A DNA stretch of 64,000 nt from assembly GCF_001263335.1 (NCBI RefSeq), contig NZ_LGVW01000012.1:124001-188000 (forward strand), given 5' to 3'. Origin of the DNA: Dichelobacter nodosus. Its GTDB lineage: Bacteria > Pseudomonadota > Gammaproteobacteria > Cardiobacteriales > Cardiobacteriaceae. Made by a program: the position numbers and the translations under genes. The notes beneath the pieces are model-generated. The model saw only the letters and a list, made by a program, of their open reading frames with translations. It did no database searches and was not told the DNA's origin. Each line of letters begins with the position of its first letter. Position 1 is the first letter of the stretch. Below, piece after piece: positions 46,638 through 56,368 of this stretch.

Positions 46638-47128
46638 AACGCATTTGGATCGCTTTGGGATCTAACCAAAACGATCCAGCCCAACAATTGCAGCGTGCGC
46701 GCCAAGAATTAGCGCAGCTTTTTCACGAAGAAAAAGCCTCTCATATTTATCGTACGCCGCCTTGGGGTTATCTCGCGCAGCCGGATTTTTTAAACGCGGT
46801 GATTCGTTATCGTACGGATAAAAATGCTCATCAGGTTTTGCGCGATTTGCAAGATATTGAGCAAAAGCACCACCGCATTCGGCAGCAAAAAAATGGACCG
46901 AGAACTTTGGATTTGGATTTGCTGCTTTATGAAGGCGTTGTTTTAGAGGAACCGGATTTAATCGTGCCGCACCCACGCATGCATCAGCGCGCTTTTGTTT
47001 TAGAACCGCTTGCCGAACTTGATTCCGAAATGCAGTTGGCAGAAAAAGGCAGCATTTGCGATTTATTAGCGCAATGCGATTGCAGCGGGCAGACGCGGTT
47101 AAACATGAGCGGCTGGAGCGTATCGTAG
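46634..47128 (+). CDS. folK: 2-amino-4-hydroxy-6-hydroxymethyldihydropteridine pyrophosphokinase
   Basis: Folate synthesis enzyme of 164 residues. IALGSNQNDPAQQL is the N-terminal signature, NAVIRY and PRTLDLDLLLYEG the catalytic loops with the paired Asp, and VPHPRMHQRAFVLEPL the closing motif. GTG start at 46634 preceded by GGAG and overlapping the pcnB stop. Convergent with ptsI, six bases between. Confidence 0.96.
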   Translation: MKRIWIALGSNQNDPAQQLQRARQELAQLFHEEKASHIYRTPPWGYLAQPDFLNAVIRYRTDKNAHQVLRDLQDIEQKHHRIRQQKNGPRTLDLDLLLYEGVVLEEPDLIVPHPRMHQRAFVLEPLAELDSEMQLAEKGSICDLLAQCDCSGQTRLNMSGWSVS

Positions 47129-47134
47129 CCGCAT

Positions 47135-48871
47135 TTATGACGAATGATCTTTGGACGTCGTCAATAACGGACGCACCAATTCGCGCACGGCATCAGCGCT
47201 GGCAGCGTTTAAAGCGCGGGCGAGTAGTTCGCGGCAATGTCGATAATTTAAGCGCCGGATTAATTGTTTGACCGCCGGCAATCCCGCGCCAGAAATAGAT
47301 AATTCATCAAATCCCATCGCAAATAATAAGGGTACGGCTTCAATTTGTCCGCCCATTTCGCCGCAAATGCCGATTGTGCGACCGGTGACTTGAGCGGCAT
47401 CAACAGCGTGCGCAATCAATCGCAAAACGGCAGGGTGCAGTCCATCGTATTGAGTGGCAATTTTGCTGTTACCGCGATCAATGGCGAGCGTGTATTGCGT
47501 GAGATCATTGCTGCCGATGCTGAAAAAATCGCAAACGGTTGAGAGTTGAGCGGTGATCAGTGCCGCCGCTGGCGTTTCAATCATCGCGCCGACAGGCAAT
47601 TGAGGATTGCAGGCAATACCTTGACTTTGCAGGATTTCTGCTTGTTGCGCGACGGTTTCACGGACGAAACGCATTTCGGAAATATCGTTTACCATCGGCA
47701 CCATAATATGTAAATTGCCAAAAGCAGAAGCACGAAGCGCGGCGCGGATTTGTGTTTCAAATAAATCGCGCATTTCGGTATAAATCCGCACGCCGCGCCA
47801 GCCTAAAAACGGATTTTCTTCTTGAGGAAAATTGAAATACGGCAATGGTTTATCGCCGCCAATATCCAGCAATCGCAAAATCACGGGTTTAGGCGCCAGA
47901 TGTTCAACTACTTGACGGTAAGCGTGATATTGCACTTCTTCAGAAGGTTCCGCGGTTGTTGACATAAATAAAAATTCGCTGCGAAATAAGCCGATGCCTT
48001 CGCTACCGTAATCGTCAACTAAATGTAGATCCGCGGTAGAGCCGATATTGGTAAAAAGATGAATGTCTATTCCATCTTGGCTGACGGCGGGCAAATCGCG
48101 CAATTCATTGTATTCTTTAGCGGTATTTTCGGCGCTGATGATTTCATTTTTAAATGTATTTAAGGTGGATTCATCGGGATCAATGATAAAAAGACCTTGA
48201 CTGCCGTCGAGAATGGCGGTGGTATCATCTTTGGCGGCGGAAAGGTGTTCTAATCCCATCACGGCTGGAATGCCTAAATTGCGCGCTAAAATCGCAGCAT
48301 GACTCGCGCGTCCCCCAAATCGCAGCGCAAAACCGCGCACGTGCGCAGGATTGAGTTGCGCGGTTTCGCTCGGCGTTAAATCTTCAGCAACGATAATGCA
48401 GTTTTTCGGTGCATTGATTAAAGAAATCAGCGGTTGATGATTGAGTGCTTGGAGTAAGTTTTTTTGTAAATCAATAAAATCTGCGGCGCGGGCTTGCAAA
48501 TATTCATCATCAAGCGCTGCCATGCGCGCTGCGGCTTCGTCTAAATAATGTTTTACGGCAAACGTTGCCGATTCTTGTTGACGGATCAAGTCCGCGATAT
48601 CTTTTTCGAATTCTTCGTCGTGCAGCAATTCCAGATGACTGGCAAAAATTTCTGCATCATCGGCGCCGGTGGTTTGTAATGTTGAGTGGTAAAGCCGTTG
48701 CAGATATTGATCAACTTGCGCTTGTGCGGCGAGAAAATGTTGTAAATGTTCTTCGATTTCTGCCGGCGCAATTTTTTGCGTTTGAATTTTAGGCGTGGTG
48801 GGGATATAGCGCCAGATAGTGCCGATGGCAATACCAGGAGCCGCGGCAATTCCTTTTTGTTGTGTTTGCAT
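47135..48871 (-). CDS. ptsI: Phosphoenolpyruvate-protein phosphotransferase (PTS enzyme I)
   Basis: Takes phosphate from PEP and passes it to HPr. 578 residues. GGRASHAAILARNLGIPAVMG carries the phosphorylated His near residue 188; EGIGLFRSEFLFM and FFSIGSNDLTQYTLAIDR are the PEP-binding and C-terminal signatures. The ATG shares one base with the ptsH stop. No sugar-specific EII is in the window. Confidence 0.95.
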   Translation of the reverse strand: MQTQQKGIAAAPGIAIGTIWRYIPTTPKIQTQKIAPAEIEEHLQHFLAAQAQVDQYLQRLYHSTLQTTGADDAEIFASHLELLHDEEFEKDIADLIRQQESATFAVKHYLDEAAARMAALDDEYLQARAADFIDLQKNLLQALNHQPLISLINAPKNCIIVAEDLTPSETAQLNPAHVRGFALRFGGRASHAAILARNLGIPAVMGLEHLSAAKDDTTAILDGSQGLFIIDPDESTLNTFKNEIISAENTAKEYNELRDLPAVSQDGIDIHLFTNIGSTADLHLVDDYGSEGIGLFRSEFLFMSTTAEPSEEVQYHAYRQVVEHLAPKPVILRLLDIGGDKPLPYFNFPQEENPFLGWRGVRIYTEMRDLFETQIRAALRASAFGNLHIMVPMVNDISEMRFVRETVAQQAEILQSQGIACNPQLPVGAMIETPAAALITAQLSTVCDFFSIGSNDLTQYTLAIDRGNSKIATQYDGLHPAVLRLIAHAVDAAQVTGRTIGICGEMGGQIEAVPLLFAMGFDELSISGAGLPAVKQLIRRLNYRHCRELLARALNAASADAVRELVRPLLTTSKDHSS

Positions 48872-49131
48872 TATTCGTTTAATCCATTTATAAAATCGAT
48901 GATATGCTGAACGGCGCGTTCTTCATCACTGCCCTGACCGCGCACTGTGATGTCGTCGCCTTGACTGAATCCTGCTTGGAGGAGTTTCATTAATGATTTG
49001 GCATTATGTGCGTGATTATCTTTGATAAGCGTGATTTCTGATTCAAAGGTTTTCGCCAATTGTACGAGCTCTTTTGCCGGACGCGCATGCAAACCGGAGG
49101 CGTTTTTGAGAGTGGTTTTAAGTTCTTTCAC
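48871..49131 (-). CDS. ptsH: Phosphocarrier protein HPr
   Basis: 86 residues from GTG 49131 (MKELKTTLKNASGLH), with AAGGA seven bases upstream; a TTG eight codons earlier gives an unusually long N-terminus. LKNASGLHARPAKELVQLA holds the phosphorylated His; NAKSLMKLLQAG holds the regulatory-position Ser. Directly upstream of ptsI. Confidence 0.93.
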   Translation of the reverse strand: MKELKTTLKNASGLHARPAKELVQLAKTFESEITLIKDNHAHNAKSLMKLLQAGFSQGDDITVRGQGSDEERAVQHIIDFINGLNE

Positions 49132-49278
49132 AAAAATATCCTTTTGGGAAATCAATGATGAGTGAGATTCTAGCCGATGCTATCGGGAAAATCAGTAATA
49201 ACCTTTTTAAACCACAAGCGTCCGTATGCTCAATAAAACGTGGCGCAATTTAGACGAGAGAAAAAAAGAAGTAATTCC

Positions 49279-50061
49279 ATGATTAAACAGATTTTTTTTG
49301 ATATTGATGACACATTATGTCGTTTGGGACGTTTGCCGGAATATAACGCCCAATTATTACAAGCGCTTCATCAACGAGGTATTCATATCGCTATTGCTAC
49401 GGGGCGCGGACTTTCTATGTTACCGCCGGATATTGAAGCGTTATTTACTGCGGGATTGATTGAAGTTTTAGTCAGTATGAACGGGCAATTTAATAGAGTG
49501 GGCGAAAAAGTGGTGAGTTGTTATCCGTTATCGTCGGAAGATATCAGCGATTTAATCGCGCTTTGCCAAAAATATCGCGTTCATTATCAACAAGTTGGTG
49601 AAAAACATATTGCGTGGTCTGCAGATATGCGTCATTACGATGCCATCACTGCTTCTTTAACGTCTTGCATTATCGATCCTGATTATTATCAAAAATTTCC
49701 GGTTTATCAGTTATCGGTTTTTTTGCCCGAATCGCAATTCGTCGCGCAGATTTATCAATCGTTTACGGAAAAAGGCTATTATTTATTGCCGTGGCGGGGC
49801 GGCGCTGATGTGTTACCGCATCAGGCATCAAAAGCGCGCGGCGTATTTGATATTTGTCAGGCGTTATCGTGGCTTCCGGAAGAAACTATGGCTTTTGGCG
49901 ATGGCGTCAACGATATTGAAATGTTGCAAGCGGTAGGCATTGGCGTTGCGATGGGCGATGCGGGCGACGAGTTAAAAGCGGTGGCAGATTACGTTACGGG
50001 AACGGTAGAAGAAAATGGCATTTTGCAGGCGTTACAACATTATAAAATTTTGCCGATATAG
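49279..50061 (+). CDS. Cof-type HAD-IIB family phosphatase
   Basis: Cytosolic hydrolase of 260 residues. FFDIDDTLCRLG is HAD motif I with both catalytic Asp, ATGRG motif II, and FGDGVNDIEMLQAVGIGVAM motifs III-IV; the C2 cap lies between about residues 85 and 185. Acts on a small phosphorylated metabolite, which cannot be named. ATG 49279 chosen for the family N-terminus; the ribosome-binding site is weak. Confidence 0.9.
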   Translation: MIKQIFFDIDDTLCRLGRLPEYNAQLLQALHQRGIHIAIATGRGLSMLPPDIEALFTAGLIEVLVSMNGQFNRVGEKVVSCYPLSSEDISDLIALCQKYRVHYQQVGEKHIAWSADMRHYDAITASLTSCIIDPDYYQKFPVYQLSVFLPESQFVAQIYQSFTEKGYYLLPWRGGADVLPHQASKARGVFDICQALSWLPEETMAFGDGVNDIEMLQAVGIGVAMGDAGDELKAVADYVTGTVEENGILQALQHYKILPI

Positions 50062-50440
50062 TTTTTATTTGTGTTGTTTATTAATGGTTTTGCCGATTAT
50101 GGCGCAACCAAATGCCGCGCGTTTGGTGGAGGCGCATTTTGAATACGTGAAAATGGTCAAACTTATTTCTGACGAATGTTTGCTGCACGCACAAGCATTT
50201 GCTCGATCGCAATCGTCGCGGCAAACCGCCATTGACGTTACCCGTTGTTATTCTTTTTTATTGGAAAAGCGCGAACGCATGCAGCATGAATTTATCGACC
50301 GCCTCAATCGTTTAAAATTTACCGAAGGCGCGCTGACTGATAAAGAAAAAGAATTTATCGCGCTGGTATTTTTTATTGACCAAAATTTGCAAGAAATTGC
50401 GGCAACCGTTGAACCGATTTATCAAAAATATCGGCAGTAA
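50015..50440 (+). CDS. Uncharacterised secreted protein
   Basis: 141 residues, no family recognised. A basic n-region (CRRYNIIKFCRYS), hydrophobic core (FYLCCLLMVLPI) and IMA cleavage site before QPNAARL look like a signal peptide, giving a mature helical protein of about 112 residues with two cysteines and many charged residues (LEKRERMQHEFIDRLNRLKF). To keep the basic n-region the ATG at 50015 is needed, inside the 3' end of the HAD gene (47-base overlap); ATG 50084 would give only part of the signal. Probably co-transcribed with the HAD gene. Confidence 0.6.
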   Translation: MAFCRRYNIIKFCRYSFYLCCLLMVLPIMAQPNAARLVEAHFEYVKMVKLISDECLLHAQAFARSQSSRQTAIDVTRCYSFLLEKRERMQHEFIDRLNRLKFTEGALTDKEKEFIALVFFIDQNLQEIAATVEPIYQKYRQ

Positions 50441-50448
50441 ATCGGCGC

Positions 50449-51177
50449 TTAACGAATCCATTTATGAACGATGGCATCATATTCTCCATTCGCGCGCAGA
50501 TTGCGCAATCCCGTTTGGATTTTGTCGAGCAATTCTTTATCTTGCCAGCGCACCAAAATGCCTTTATCTTTCGGATCTAATCCTTTCAGCTTCAAAATAT
50601 GAATATTCATTTTGATTTCAGGGTGTTGCCGGCGTAAATACGATAAAGAAATATAACTGCTAAACAAAGCATCGGCTTCTTGTTTGGCTAACGCTTTTAA
50701 TCCCAAAAACAGCGTCGCTTTTTTTATCGTGCTAGAAATACCAAAAACTGTCAGCAAAATTTTTTCTTCCGTCGATTCTTCCGGCACCGCAATTTTTAAA
50801 CTATCGAGATTGGTAACCGTTGGCGTAATCTTTGCGGTCGGCAAATAACCCACCGCATATTCGGAAGTAAAATAAGGTTCGCTGGTGCCGTAAAGCCGTT
50901 GGCGTTCGGGCGTAATTGTAATACCGCCCATAACGATATCGCGGCTGCCGTTATCCAGTTTTTCAAATAATTCTGACCAATCATGCGTAAATAATTCAAT
51001 ATTAAGTTTTTGATTTTTGGCAATCGCACGCATCAAATCCACGTCCAAACCAGTAACATTGCCCGCCTCATTTTTGAAAGCAAAAGGAAAAGCATTGGCA
51101 AAAAACGCCACCGAATAAACCTGTGAGCCGCACCATGTTGACACTAAAAATAAACTGAAAAAAATGATTTTTTTCAC
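50449..51177 (-). CDS. Periplasmic amino-acid-type solute-binding protein (SBP family 3)
   Basis: 242 residues from GTG 51177 with AAGGA eight bases upstream; signal peptide MKKIIFFSLFLVSTWCGSQV. Domain order fits family 3: AFPFAFKNEAGNVTGLDVDLMRAI, then DIVMGGITITPERQRLYGTSEPYF, and a C-terminal LRANGEYDAIVHKWI. No ABC permease or ATPase genes are adjacent, so it either serves a distant transporter or acts as a sensor. Longer upstream reading frame to 51291 has no coding merit. Confidence 0.85.
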   Translation of the reverse strand: MKKIIFFSLFLVSTWCGSQVYSVAFFANAFPFAFKNEAGNVTGLDVDLMRAIAKNQKLNIELFTHDWSELFEKLDNGSRDIVMGGITITPERQRLYGTSEPYFTSEYAVGYLPTAKITPTVTNLDSLKIAVPEESTEEKILLTVFGISSTIKKATLFLGLKALAKQEADALFSSYISLSYLRRQHPEIKMNIHILKLKGLDPKDKGILVRWQDKELLDKIQTGLRNLRANGEYDAIVHKWIR

Positions 51178-51389
51178 AAAAAATATCCTTGTTGATTCAA
51201 AGAGAAAAAAGAAAAACATTTCATGATGTTTTGAGAAAAAATGCAGCATTATTGATGCACTAGAAATTGGTGAAACTAAAACGCGGCACATTTTAATGTT
51301 TTATTTTTACCAAACGATTTCGCGCGACATTACGTTATGGAAAAATAACGCGCATTTTTATGAGATTTTGATTTTTAAAAAGGAAAATT

Positions 51390-52379
51390 ATGAATTTTAC
51401 CCCCGCACCTTTATTAGCGCCGTTTTGGCTCAATAACGCGCACGCCGACACCATCATCACCCGTTTTTTTCCAAAAATTCGTCCGCCGTATCGTCGCGAA
51501 TGGCATCGCGACAGCAGCGATCAAACCAATATTGCTTATGATTTTTTAGACAGCAACCGCGCAGAAGCGCCGTTACTCGTGTTATTTCACGGTTTAGAAG
51601 GTTCAAGTTTGAGTCATTACGCCGCGCGCATCACCAGTGCCGCGCATAAAATCGGTTGGCATGCCGTAGTGCCGCATTTTCGCGGTTGCGGTGGCGTGGA
51701 AAATACGGCGCGTTGTATTTATCATTCCGGTGATTCTCAAGAAATTGCTTTTGTACTCAATCAATTGCAGCAAAAATATCCCAAAATCGTGGCGGTGGGC
51801 GTTTCTTTAGGCGGCAATGCATTGGCAAAATATTTGGGAGAAACGGGGCAGGCGGCGCGCGTTGAAGCCGCGGTTATTATTTCAGCGCCGATTAATTTAC
51901 CTGCGGCGGGCAAAGCGATGGCAGAAGGCATTAATGCGCGGTTATATTCGCCCTATTTTTTGCGCAGTTTATTGCCGAAAGTGCGCCGTATGAAAGCGCT
52001 TTATCCAGATTTACCGATTCCTGCGGCAGCGCAACCGAAAACTTTGCGCGATTTTGATGATTTATATACGGCGCCGCTGGCGGGTTTTGCTAACGCGGAA
52101 GATTATTATCAGCGCGCATCGGGATTGCCTTATTTGCGGCGGATTATGCGTCCTACTTTATTATTGAACGCGCAAAACGATCCGTTTTTGCCGGCGCAAT
52201 TTTTGCCGACGGCGCAAGATGTCTCATCATTTGTGCAATTATGCCAACCCAAACGCGGCGGTCATGTGGGTTTTGTCAGTGGAAAATTTATTTTAAAAAT
52301 AAATTGGTTAGAGCAAACAACGCTCGATTTTTTGCGCGCGGCAATGGCAGCGTTTCCCGATAAACATCGGGCATCATGA
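51390..52379 (+). CDS. yheT: YheT family alpha/beta hydrolase
   Basis: 329 residues, AB-hydrolase-4 family. [11 protein letters not shown] is the oxyanion-hole strand-loop, [16 protein letters not shown] the nucleophile elbow with the catalytic Ser, NAQNDPF the Asp region, and RGGHVGFV the catalytic His. Substrate unknown; lipid esters are suspected for the family. AAAGGAAAA precedes the ATG. Confidence 0.9.
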   Translation: MNFTPAPLLAPFWLNNAHADTIITRFFPKIRPPYRREWHRDSSDQTNIAYDFLDSNRAEAPLLVLFHGLEGSSLSHYAARITSAAHKIGWHAVVPHFRGCGGVENTARCIYHSGDSQEIAFVLNQLQQKYPKIVAVGVSLGGNALAKYLGETGQAARVEAAVIISAPINLPAAGKAMAEGINARLYSPYFLRSLLPKVRRMKALYPDLPIPAAAQPKTLRDFDDLYTAPLAGFANAEDYYQRASGLPYLRRIMRPTLLLNAQNDPFLPAQFLPTAQDVSSFVQLCQPKRGGHVGFVSGKFILKINWLEQTTLDFLRAAMAAFPDKHRAS

Positions 52380-52443
52380 GATTTTGCGCTCTTTTCTCAA
52401 ACGCGATACACTTCCGCGCTTTATAGCTTTTTCGGAGGGAAAA

Positions 52444-52953
52444 ATGGCTGGGGTGAATAAAGTAATTTTGGTTGGCAATGTGGGGCAAAATCCCGATGTG
52501 CGCGTAATGACCAATGGCGAACAAGTGGCAAATTTTTCTTTGGCAACCAGCATGAATTGGAACGACCGGCAAACCGGCGAAAAACGCGAAAAAACAGAAT
52601 GGCATCGTTGCGTTGCCTACCGTCGTCTCGCGGAAATCATCGGGCAATACGTCAGAAAAGGCAGCAAATTATATATTGAAGGACGATTGGAAACACGCAA
52701 ATGGCAAGATCAAAACGGCATTGATCGTTACACCACCGAAATCATCGTCAACGAAATGCAAATGCTCGATTCAAGAAATAGCAGCAGTGAACCCTACGAT
52801 TATCAAGCGCAAAGATCGCAAACAGAAAACGCGTATTCTGCCGCACCATCAAAACCACAAAAACCTGCCGCGCGTCCGGCGCCGATGCCGTCATCGCCGG
52901 ATTATGGTCCTGATGGCGCTTTTGATGATCCCGATGATGAAATTCCGTTTTAA
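52444..52953 (+). CDS. ssb: Single-stranded DNA-binding protein
   Basis: 169 residues: OB fold ([19 protein letters not shown] to about residue 110), a flexible linker rich in Pro, Ser and Gln, and the acidic protein-binding tip DPDDEIPF. The ATG 52444 follows GGAGGG. Uses the usual homotetramer design with one OB fold per subunit. Confidence 0.97.
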   Translation: MAGVNKVILVGNVGQNPDVRVMTNGEQVANFSLATSMNWNDRQTGEKREKTEWHRCVAYRRLAEIIGQYVRKGSKLYIEGRLETRKWQDQNGIDRYTTEIIVNEMQMLDSRNSSSEPYDYQAQRSQTENAYSAAPSKPQKPAARPAPMPSSPDYGPDGAFDDPDDEIPF

Positions 52954-52975
52954 AAGATTGTGGTACTTTTGAAAT

Positions 52976-53006
52976 GAAAAAACGCGCCGTTCGGTGCGTT
53001 TTTTTA
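52976..53006 (+). terminator. Terminator after ssb
   Basis: Imperfect hairpin AACGCGCC-GTTC-GGTGCGTT flanked by A and T runs, 25 bases after the stop; could also end the convergent TAXI gene transcript. Confidence 0.8.
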
Positions 53007-53041
53007 TGAAATACGCAAAATTGCGTTTAAAAATCGAATGA

Positions 53042-54076
53042 TTAAAAACGTTTACCGATTTGGTCATAATATTTTTTGGCGCCGCGATGCAGCGGAATGC
53101 CGATGGCGTCTAAAGAATTGTTGATTTGATAAGCGTTGTAAATGGCGGAGACGAACCACGTCGGGCGATTATTGGGCTCCCATAATGCGCGGGTTAATTG
53201 ATAAACCATGGTTTCATCAACATCTTTGCGCGTTACCAATAAAGCTTGCACGGCAATCGTATTAATTTCATCGCTGATGGAATGGTAATAATGGAGCGGG
53301 AGCGTGACGGTTTTATAGTATGTATTAGCGCTGCCGAGTTGATTGCTGATCGTATTGGGGAGCGTTAAAAAGCGAATGGGTTTTTCGGTTTCCAGTTGTT
53401 GCAATAAAGGATTGGGCACGCCAGAAAGCACGATTAAAACATCGATTTCTTTTTTCTTAAAAGCTTCAATACTTTTTTTAATTGGTTGAAAATTAAGCGT
53501 TATTTGTTCTGGTGGCAACGCTAAAGCATTCAATACGTCTTTTGCGACGATTTGCGCGCCCGAAAAATCCGATCCCAGCGCAACGCGTTTACCGGCAACA
53601 TCTGCCCAACTTTTAATAGCGCTGTCGGCGTGCACAACGGTTTGCAAAACTTCAGGATATAAACTCGCAACTGCTTGTAAATCTTCAAAAACGCCTTCTT
53701 TTTCAAATAATCCTTTGCCGTTTTGCGCCATATAAGCAACGTTGGATTGAACCAGCGCAAAATCAACCGTTTTTGCGCGCAACAAATGGATATTTTCGAT
53801 GGAACCGCGCGAGCTTTTATTCACGAAAACGGTACGACTAACGCCGCAGGCTTGTTTTTCATCGCATATTTGCGCTTCGGTTCGGCTGGCTAAAGCGGAA
53901 ATATCAATGCCCGTGCGGTAATAAAGTCCTTCATAAAAACCGCTGGCAATCATGGGCGTATGCAACGATTGAGGCGCTGGCGTTGGTTTTGAAGCGGCAG
54001 GCGGCGCGGTATTAATCTCAAAAAGGGGCAGCGATTCAACGGCAGCGGCAAGCAAGGCAAGCAATAAAAAAGGCAT
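53042..54076 (-). CDS. TAXI-family TRAP-type periplasmic solute-binding protein
   Basis: 344 residues. Signal-like N-terminus, then GFYEGLYYRTGIDISAL, SSRGSIENIHLLRAKTVDFALVQ and WADVAGKRVALGSDFSG, the sequence pattern of TAXI proteins that bind small organic acids. C-terminal GIPLHRGAKKYYDQIG is likewise typical. No TRAP permease is adjacent. GGGAG before the ATG. Third gene behind dacB and the YkuD gene on the same strand. Confidence 0.85.
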   Translation of the reverse strand: MPFLLLALLAAAVESLPLFEINTAPPAASKPTPAPQSLHTPMIASGFYEGLYYRTGIDISALASRTEAQICDEKQACGVSRTVFVNKSSRGSIENIHLLRAKTVDFALVQSNVAYMAQNGKGLFEKEGVFEDLQAVASLYPEVLQTVVHADSAIKSWADVAGKRVALGSDFSGAQIVAKDVLNALALPPEQITLNFQPIKKSIEAFKKKEIDVLIVLSGVPNPLLQQLETEKPIRFLTLPNTISNQLGSANTYYKTVTLPLHYYHSISDEINTIAVQALLVTRKDVDETMVYQLTRALWEPNNRPTWFVSAIYNAYQINNSLDAIGIPLHRGAKKYYDQIGKRF

Positions 54077-54088
54077 GTTTTCTCCCAG

Positions 54089-54835
54089 TTAATAGACACT
54101 CAAAATGTGATTTAATTCATAGCGTCCAGCGTTGACTTGCACGACGGGCGGCGTGGCGTAATGTTCAAAATAATCATAAGCTGGTTTGAGCATTTGCCAG
54201 AAATCATACCACCGATGATATTGGTATTTTGCGAGATTCGCCGGCGTCAGCGGAAATGGAAAAATATGAACGGGAACGGAAGGCTGCCCGTGCCATAATG
54301 CCGCTTCGATAATTTGATAAATTTCCTCAATTTGTTCATCGCCCATCGCATAACAACCGTTGGAAACGCAGTTGCCGTGTACCATCAAATAATCTCCGGT
54401 GTAACCGTGCGCGCGATCGTAAAGATTGGGAAAACCCAAATTAAAAGCCAAATGAAAACGACTGTTGGGATTGAGTTGCGATAATCCCACGTAATAAATG
54501 CCTTCTGGCGCTTGTTTATCGCCGCGGCGCACTTTGGGCCCTAATTGACCGGAGAACGCGCAAATCGGGAATTTTTGATACAAATGGTAACGATCATCGT
54601 CCTTTTTAAGCCACAATTCTAAAACGCGTTCTTCCTTAAAAATGCGCACAAAAACCGGCGCGCCCAATTGAAAACCGCGCACTTCTAGATGACGCGCCAG
54701 CGGTAAATTCCACCAATTTTGCACGCCCGCCGGCAAACGCGAAAAAGGTGCTTCTTCCCGCACCACGTTTTGTTCGGGCGCGCGGCAGGAAATTAATGCT
54801 AATAAACTGAAAAAAATCAGAAATAATCGATTCAT
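54089..54835 (-). CDS. L,D-transpeptidase-fold (YkuD) lipoprotein, YafK/DpaA-like
   Basis: 248 residues. Signal peptide MNRLFLIFFSLLALISC with lipobox LISC, so it is membrane-anchored. YkuD domain in residues 65-185 with the catalytic MVHGNCVSNGCYAM (Cys in S-x-GC). YafK-type proteins cut the link between Braun lipoprotein and peptidoglycan (DpaA) rather than build crosslinks; the family assignment rests on the overall layout. ATG 54835 overlaps the dacB stop by four bases (ATGA), indicating coupling between two peptidoglycan enzymes. Confidence 0.85.
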   Translation of the reverse strand: MNRLFLIFFSLLALISCRAPEQNVVREEAPFSRLPAGVQNWWNLPLARHLEVRGFQLGAPVFVRIFKEERVLELWLKKDDDRYHLYQKFPICAFSGQLGPKVRRGDKQAPEGIYYVGLSQLNPNSRFHLAFNLGFPNLYDRAHGYTGDYLMVHGNCVSNGCYAMGDEQIEEIYQIIEAALWHGQPSVPVHIFPFPLTPANLAKYQYHRWYDFWQMLKPAYDYFEHYATPPVVQVNAGRYELNHILSVY

Positions 54836-56283
54836 TGCGTATCCACCCAACGGAATACATCGTCTTGAAACGGGCGACCGGCGGCAGCGGTTTTGCCGTT
54901 CGTGATGATAACGACGATATAAGTATTCCCATTTTCTGCTAAAAGATAACCGGCAAAAGAGCGCACTTCGTCGATTGTGCCCGTTTTTCCGTAAATGCGC
55001 CCGGCTAATTTTTCACCGCGAAAGCGTTTTTTCAAAGTTCCGGAATGTCCTGCTACCGCCAGCGAGCTGATAAACGTATCGGCATATTCGGAATGATACA
55101 TTTTGAATAATAAAGTCGCTAAATCGCCGGCGCTGACGCGCGTTTGCCGCGAAAGCCCCGAACCGTTATCGATAATGGCATGCTCGAGTGGTACGCCGAA
55201 TTGTCGTAAGGTTTCTAAAACGGCGCGCCGTCCGGATTTTAAATTTGCCGGTTGACCGTAAGCAAAAGCGCCCAGCGTGAGCATCAATTGCCGCGTCATT
55301 ACGTTATTACTCAATTGATTCATTTTTTGAATTTGTTCGGCAAGCGGCAAAGATAAGCCGGTGTAATAAATTTTTGCCGTTTTGGGAACCGTTGCGATGA
55401 CGCCGCTGCCATCAAAACTGCCGCCCAATTGATGCCAAATTTGATAAAACAAATAATAAAACTGTTCGCTTGCCTCGCCGAGCGCTAACGTCAATTCACA
55501 AGCGCCGCAGGCGGTGGAATAAGCGCCGCTGACTTGTAACCGCGCGAAACCGTTTTCTTCTCTAATGAGCGCAACATTGGGTGCGTAATTTTTTTGGCAG
55601 GATTTATTAGAAATCGTGAGCTGGTTTTCAATCGTCCAATTCGCGATATTCGGCGATAACAGCAAACGCACGGCACGGTCTCCCTGTGGCACAATTTGCA
55701 CTTTAATCGTTCGAAAATTCACCATTAATGGATTGGGAATGGCGTTATACGCCGATAATGGGTGACCATCAAAAGCCGCAGCATCGCGCTCTTCTGGCGG
55801 CAATTGATAAAGTGACATATCCAGCACGATGTTGCCCGTAATATGGCGCAAACCTTGATCGCGCAAAGCTTGCAGCATTTGCGTTAATTGTTCTTCCACC
55901 AAAAACGGATCACCGCCGCCTTTAATGTATAAATTGCCTTGACTGACGCCATTGGCATCAGGCAATTTGTCTAAATAAAATTCGGTTTGCCAACGATAAT
56001 CCGCACTCATACGAATCAGTCCAGCGGCGGTGGTTAATAACTTGGCAGTAGATGCCGGCGCGCGCAGCGTCGTATCGTTAAGATTGACCAACGGCACTGT
56101 ATTACGAACATTTTGCACGACAACGCTCACATCTTCTTGCGCCAGATGGTGTTTATTGAGCAAATCAACGATTGCCACAGGAATTTGTTGCGCTATCGCC
56201 GGAAACGTCAACATAACCAATAACATGAAATAAAAACGCGGCTGCCGGCAGAATTCCTGAACCTTATGAAAAAATTGCATCAT
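54832..56283 (-). CDS. dacB: D-alanyl-D-alanine carboxypeptidase/endopeptidase DacB (PBP4)
   Basis: Periplasmic penicillin-binding protein trimming peptidoglycan peptides. 483 residues with signal peptide (FYFMLLVMLTFPAIA). Ser78-Thr-Ala-Lys81 in RAPASTAKLL is the SxxK motif, QLSNNVMTRQL the SxN motif, and YGKTGTI the KTG box. Two ATG codons open the frame (56283, 56280) with no clear ribosome-binding site. Divergent from darP. Confidence 0.93.
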   Translation of the reverse strand: MMQFFHKVQEFCRQPRFYFMLLVMLTFPAIAQQIPVAIVDLLNKHHLAQEDVSVVVQNVRNTVPLVNLNDTTLRAPASTAKLLTTAAGLIRMSADYRWQTEFYLDKLPDANGVSQGNLYIKGGGDPFLVEEQLTQMLQALRDQGLRHITGNIVLDMSLYQLPPEERDAAAFDGHPLSAYNAIPNPLMVNFRTIKVQIVPQGDRAVRLLLSPNIANWTIENQLTISNKSCQKNYAPNVALIREENGFARLQVSGAYSTACGACELTLALGEASEQFYYLFYQIWHQLGGSFDGSGVIATVPKTAKIYYTGLSLPLAEQIQKMNQLSNNVMTRQLMLTLGAFAYGQPANLKSGRRAVLETLRQFGVPLEHAIIDNGSGLSRQTRVSAGDLATLLFKMYHSEYADTFISSLAVAGHSGTLKKRFRGEKLAGRIYGKTGTIDEVRSFAGYLLAENGNTYIVVIITNGKTAAAGRPFQDDVFRWVDTQ

Positions 56284-56368
56284 TTTTTAAAATACCCATT
56301 CGGAGCTTGCTCGAAATTCCAAAAAAAGGTCGTTATTATAATCCGTTGATTTTTATCCAACCATTTTT

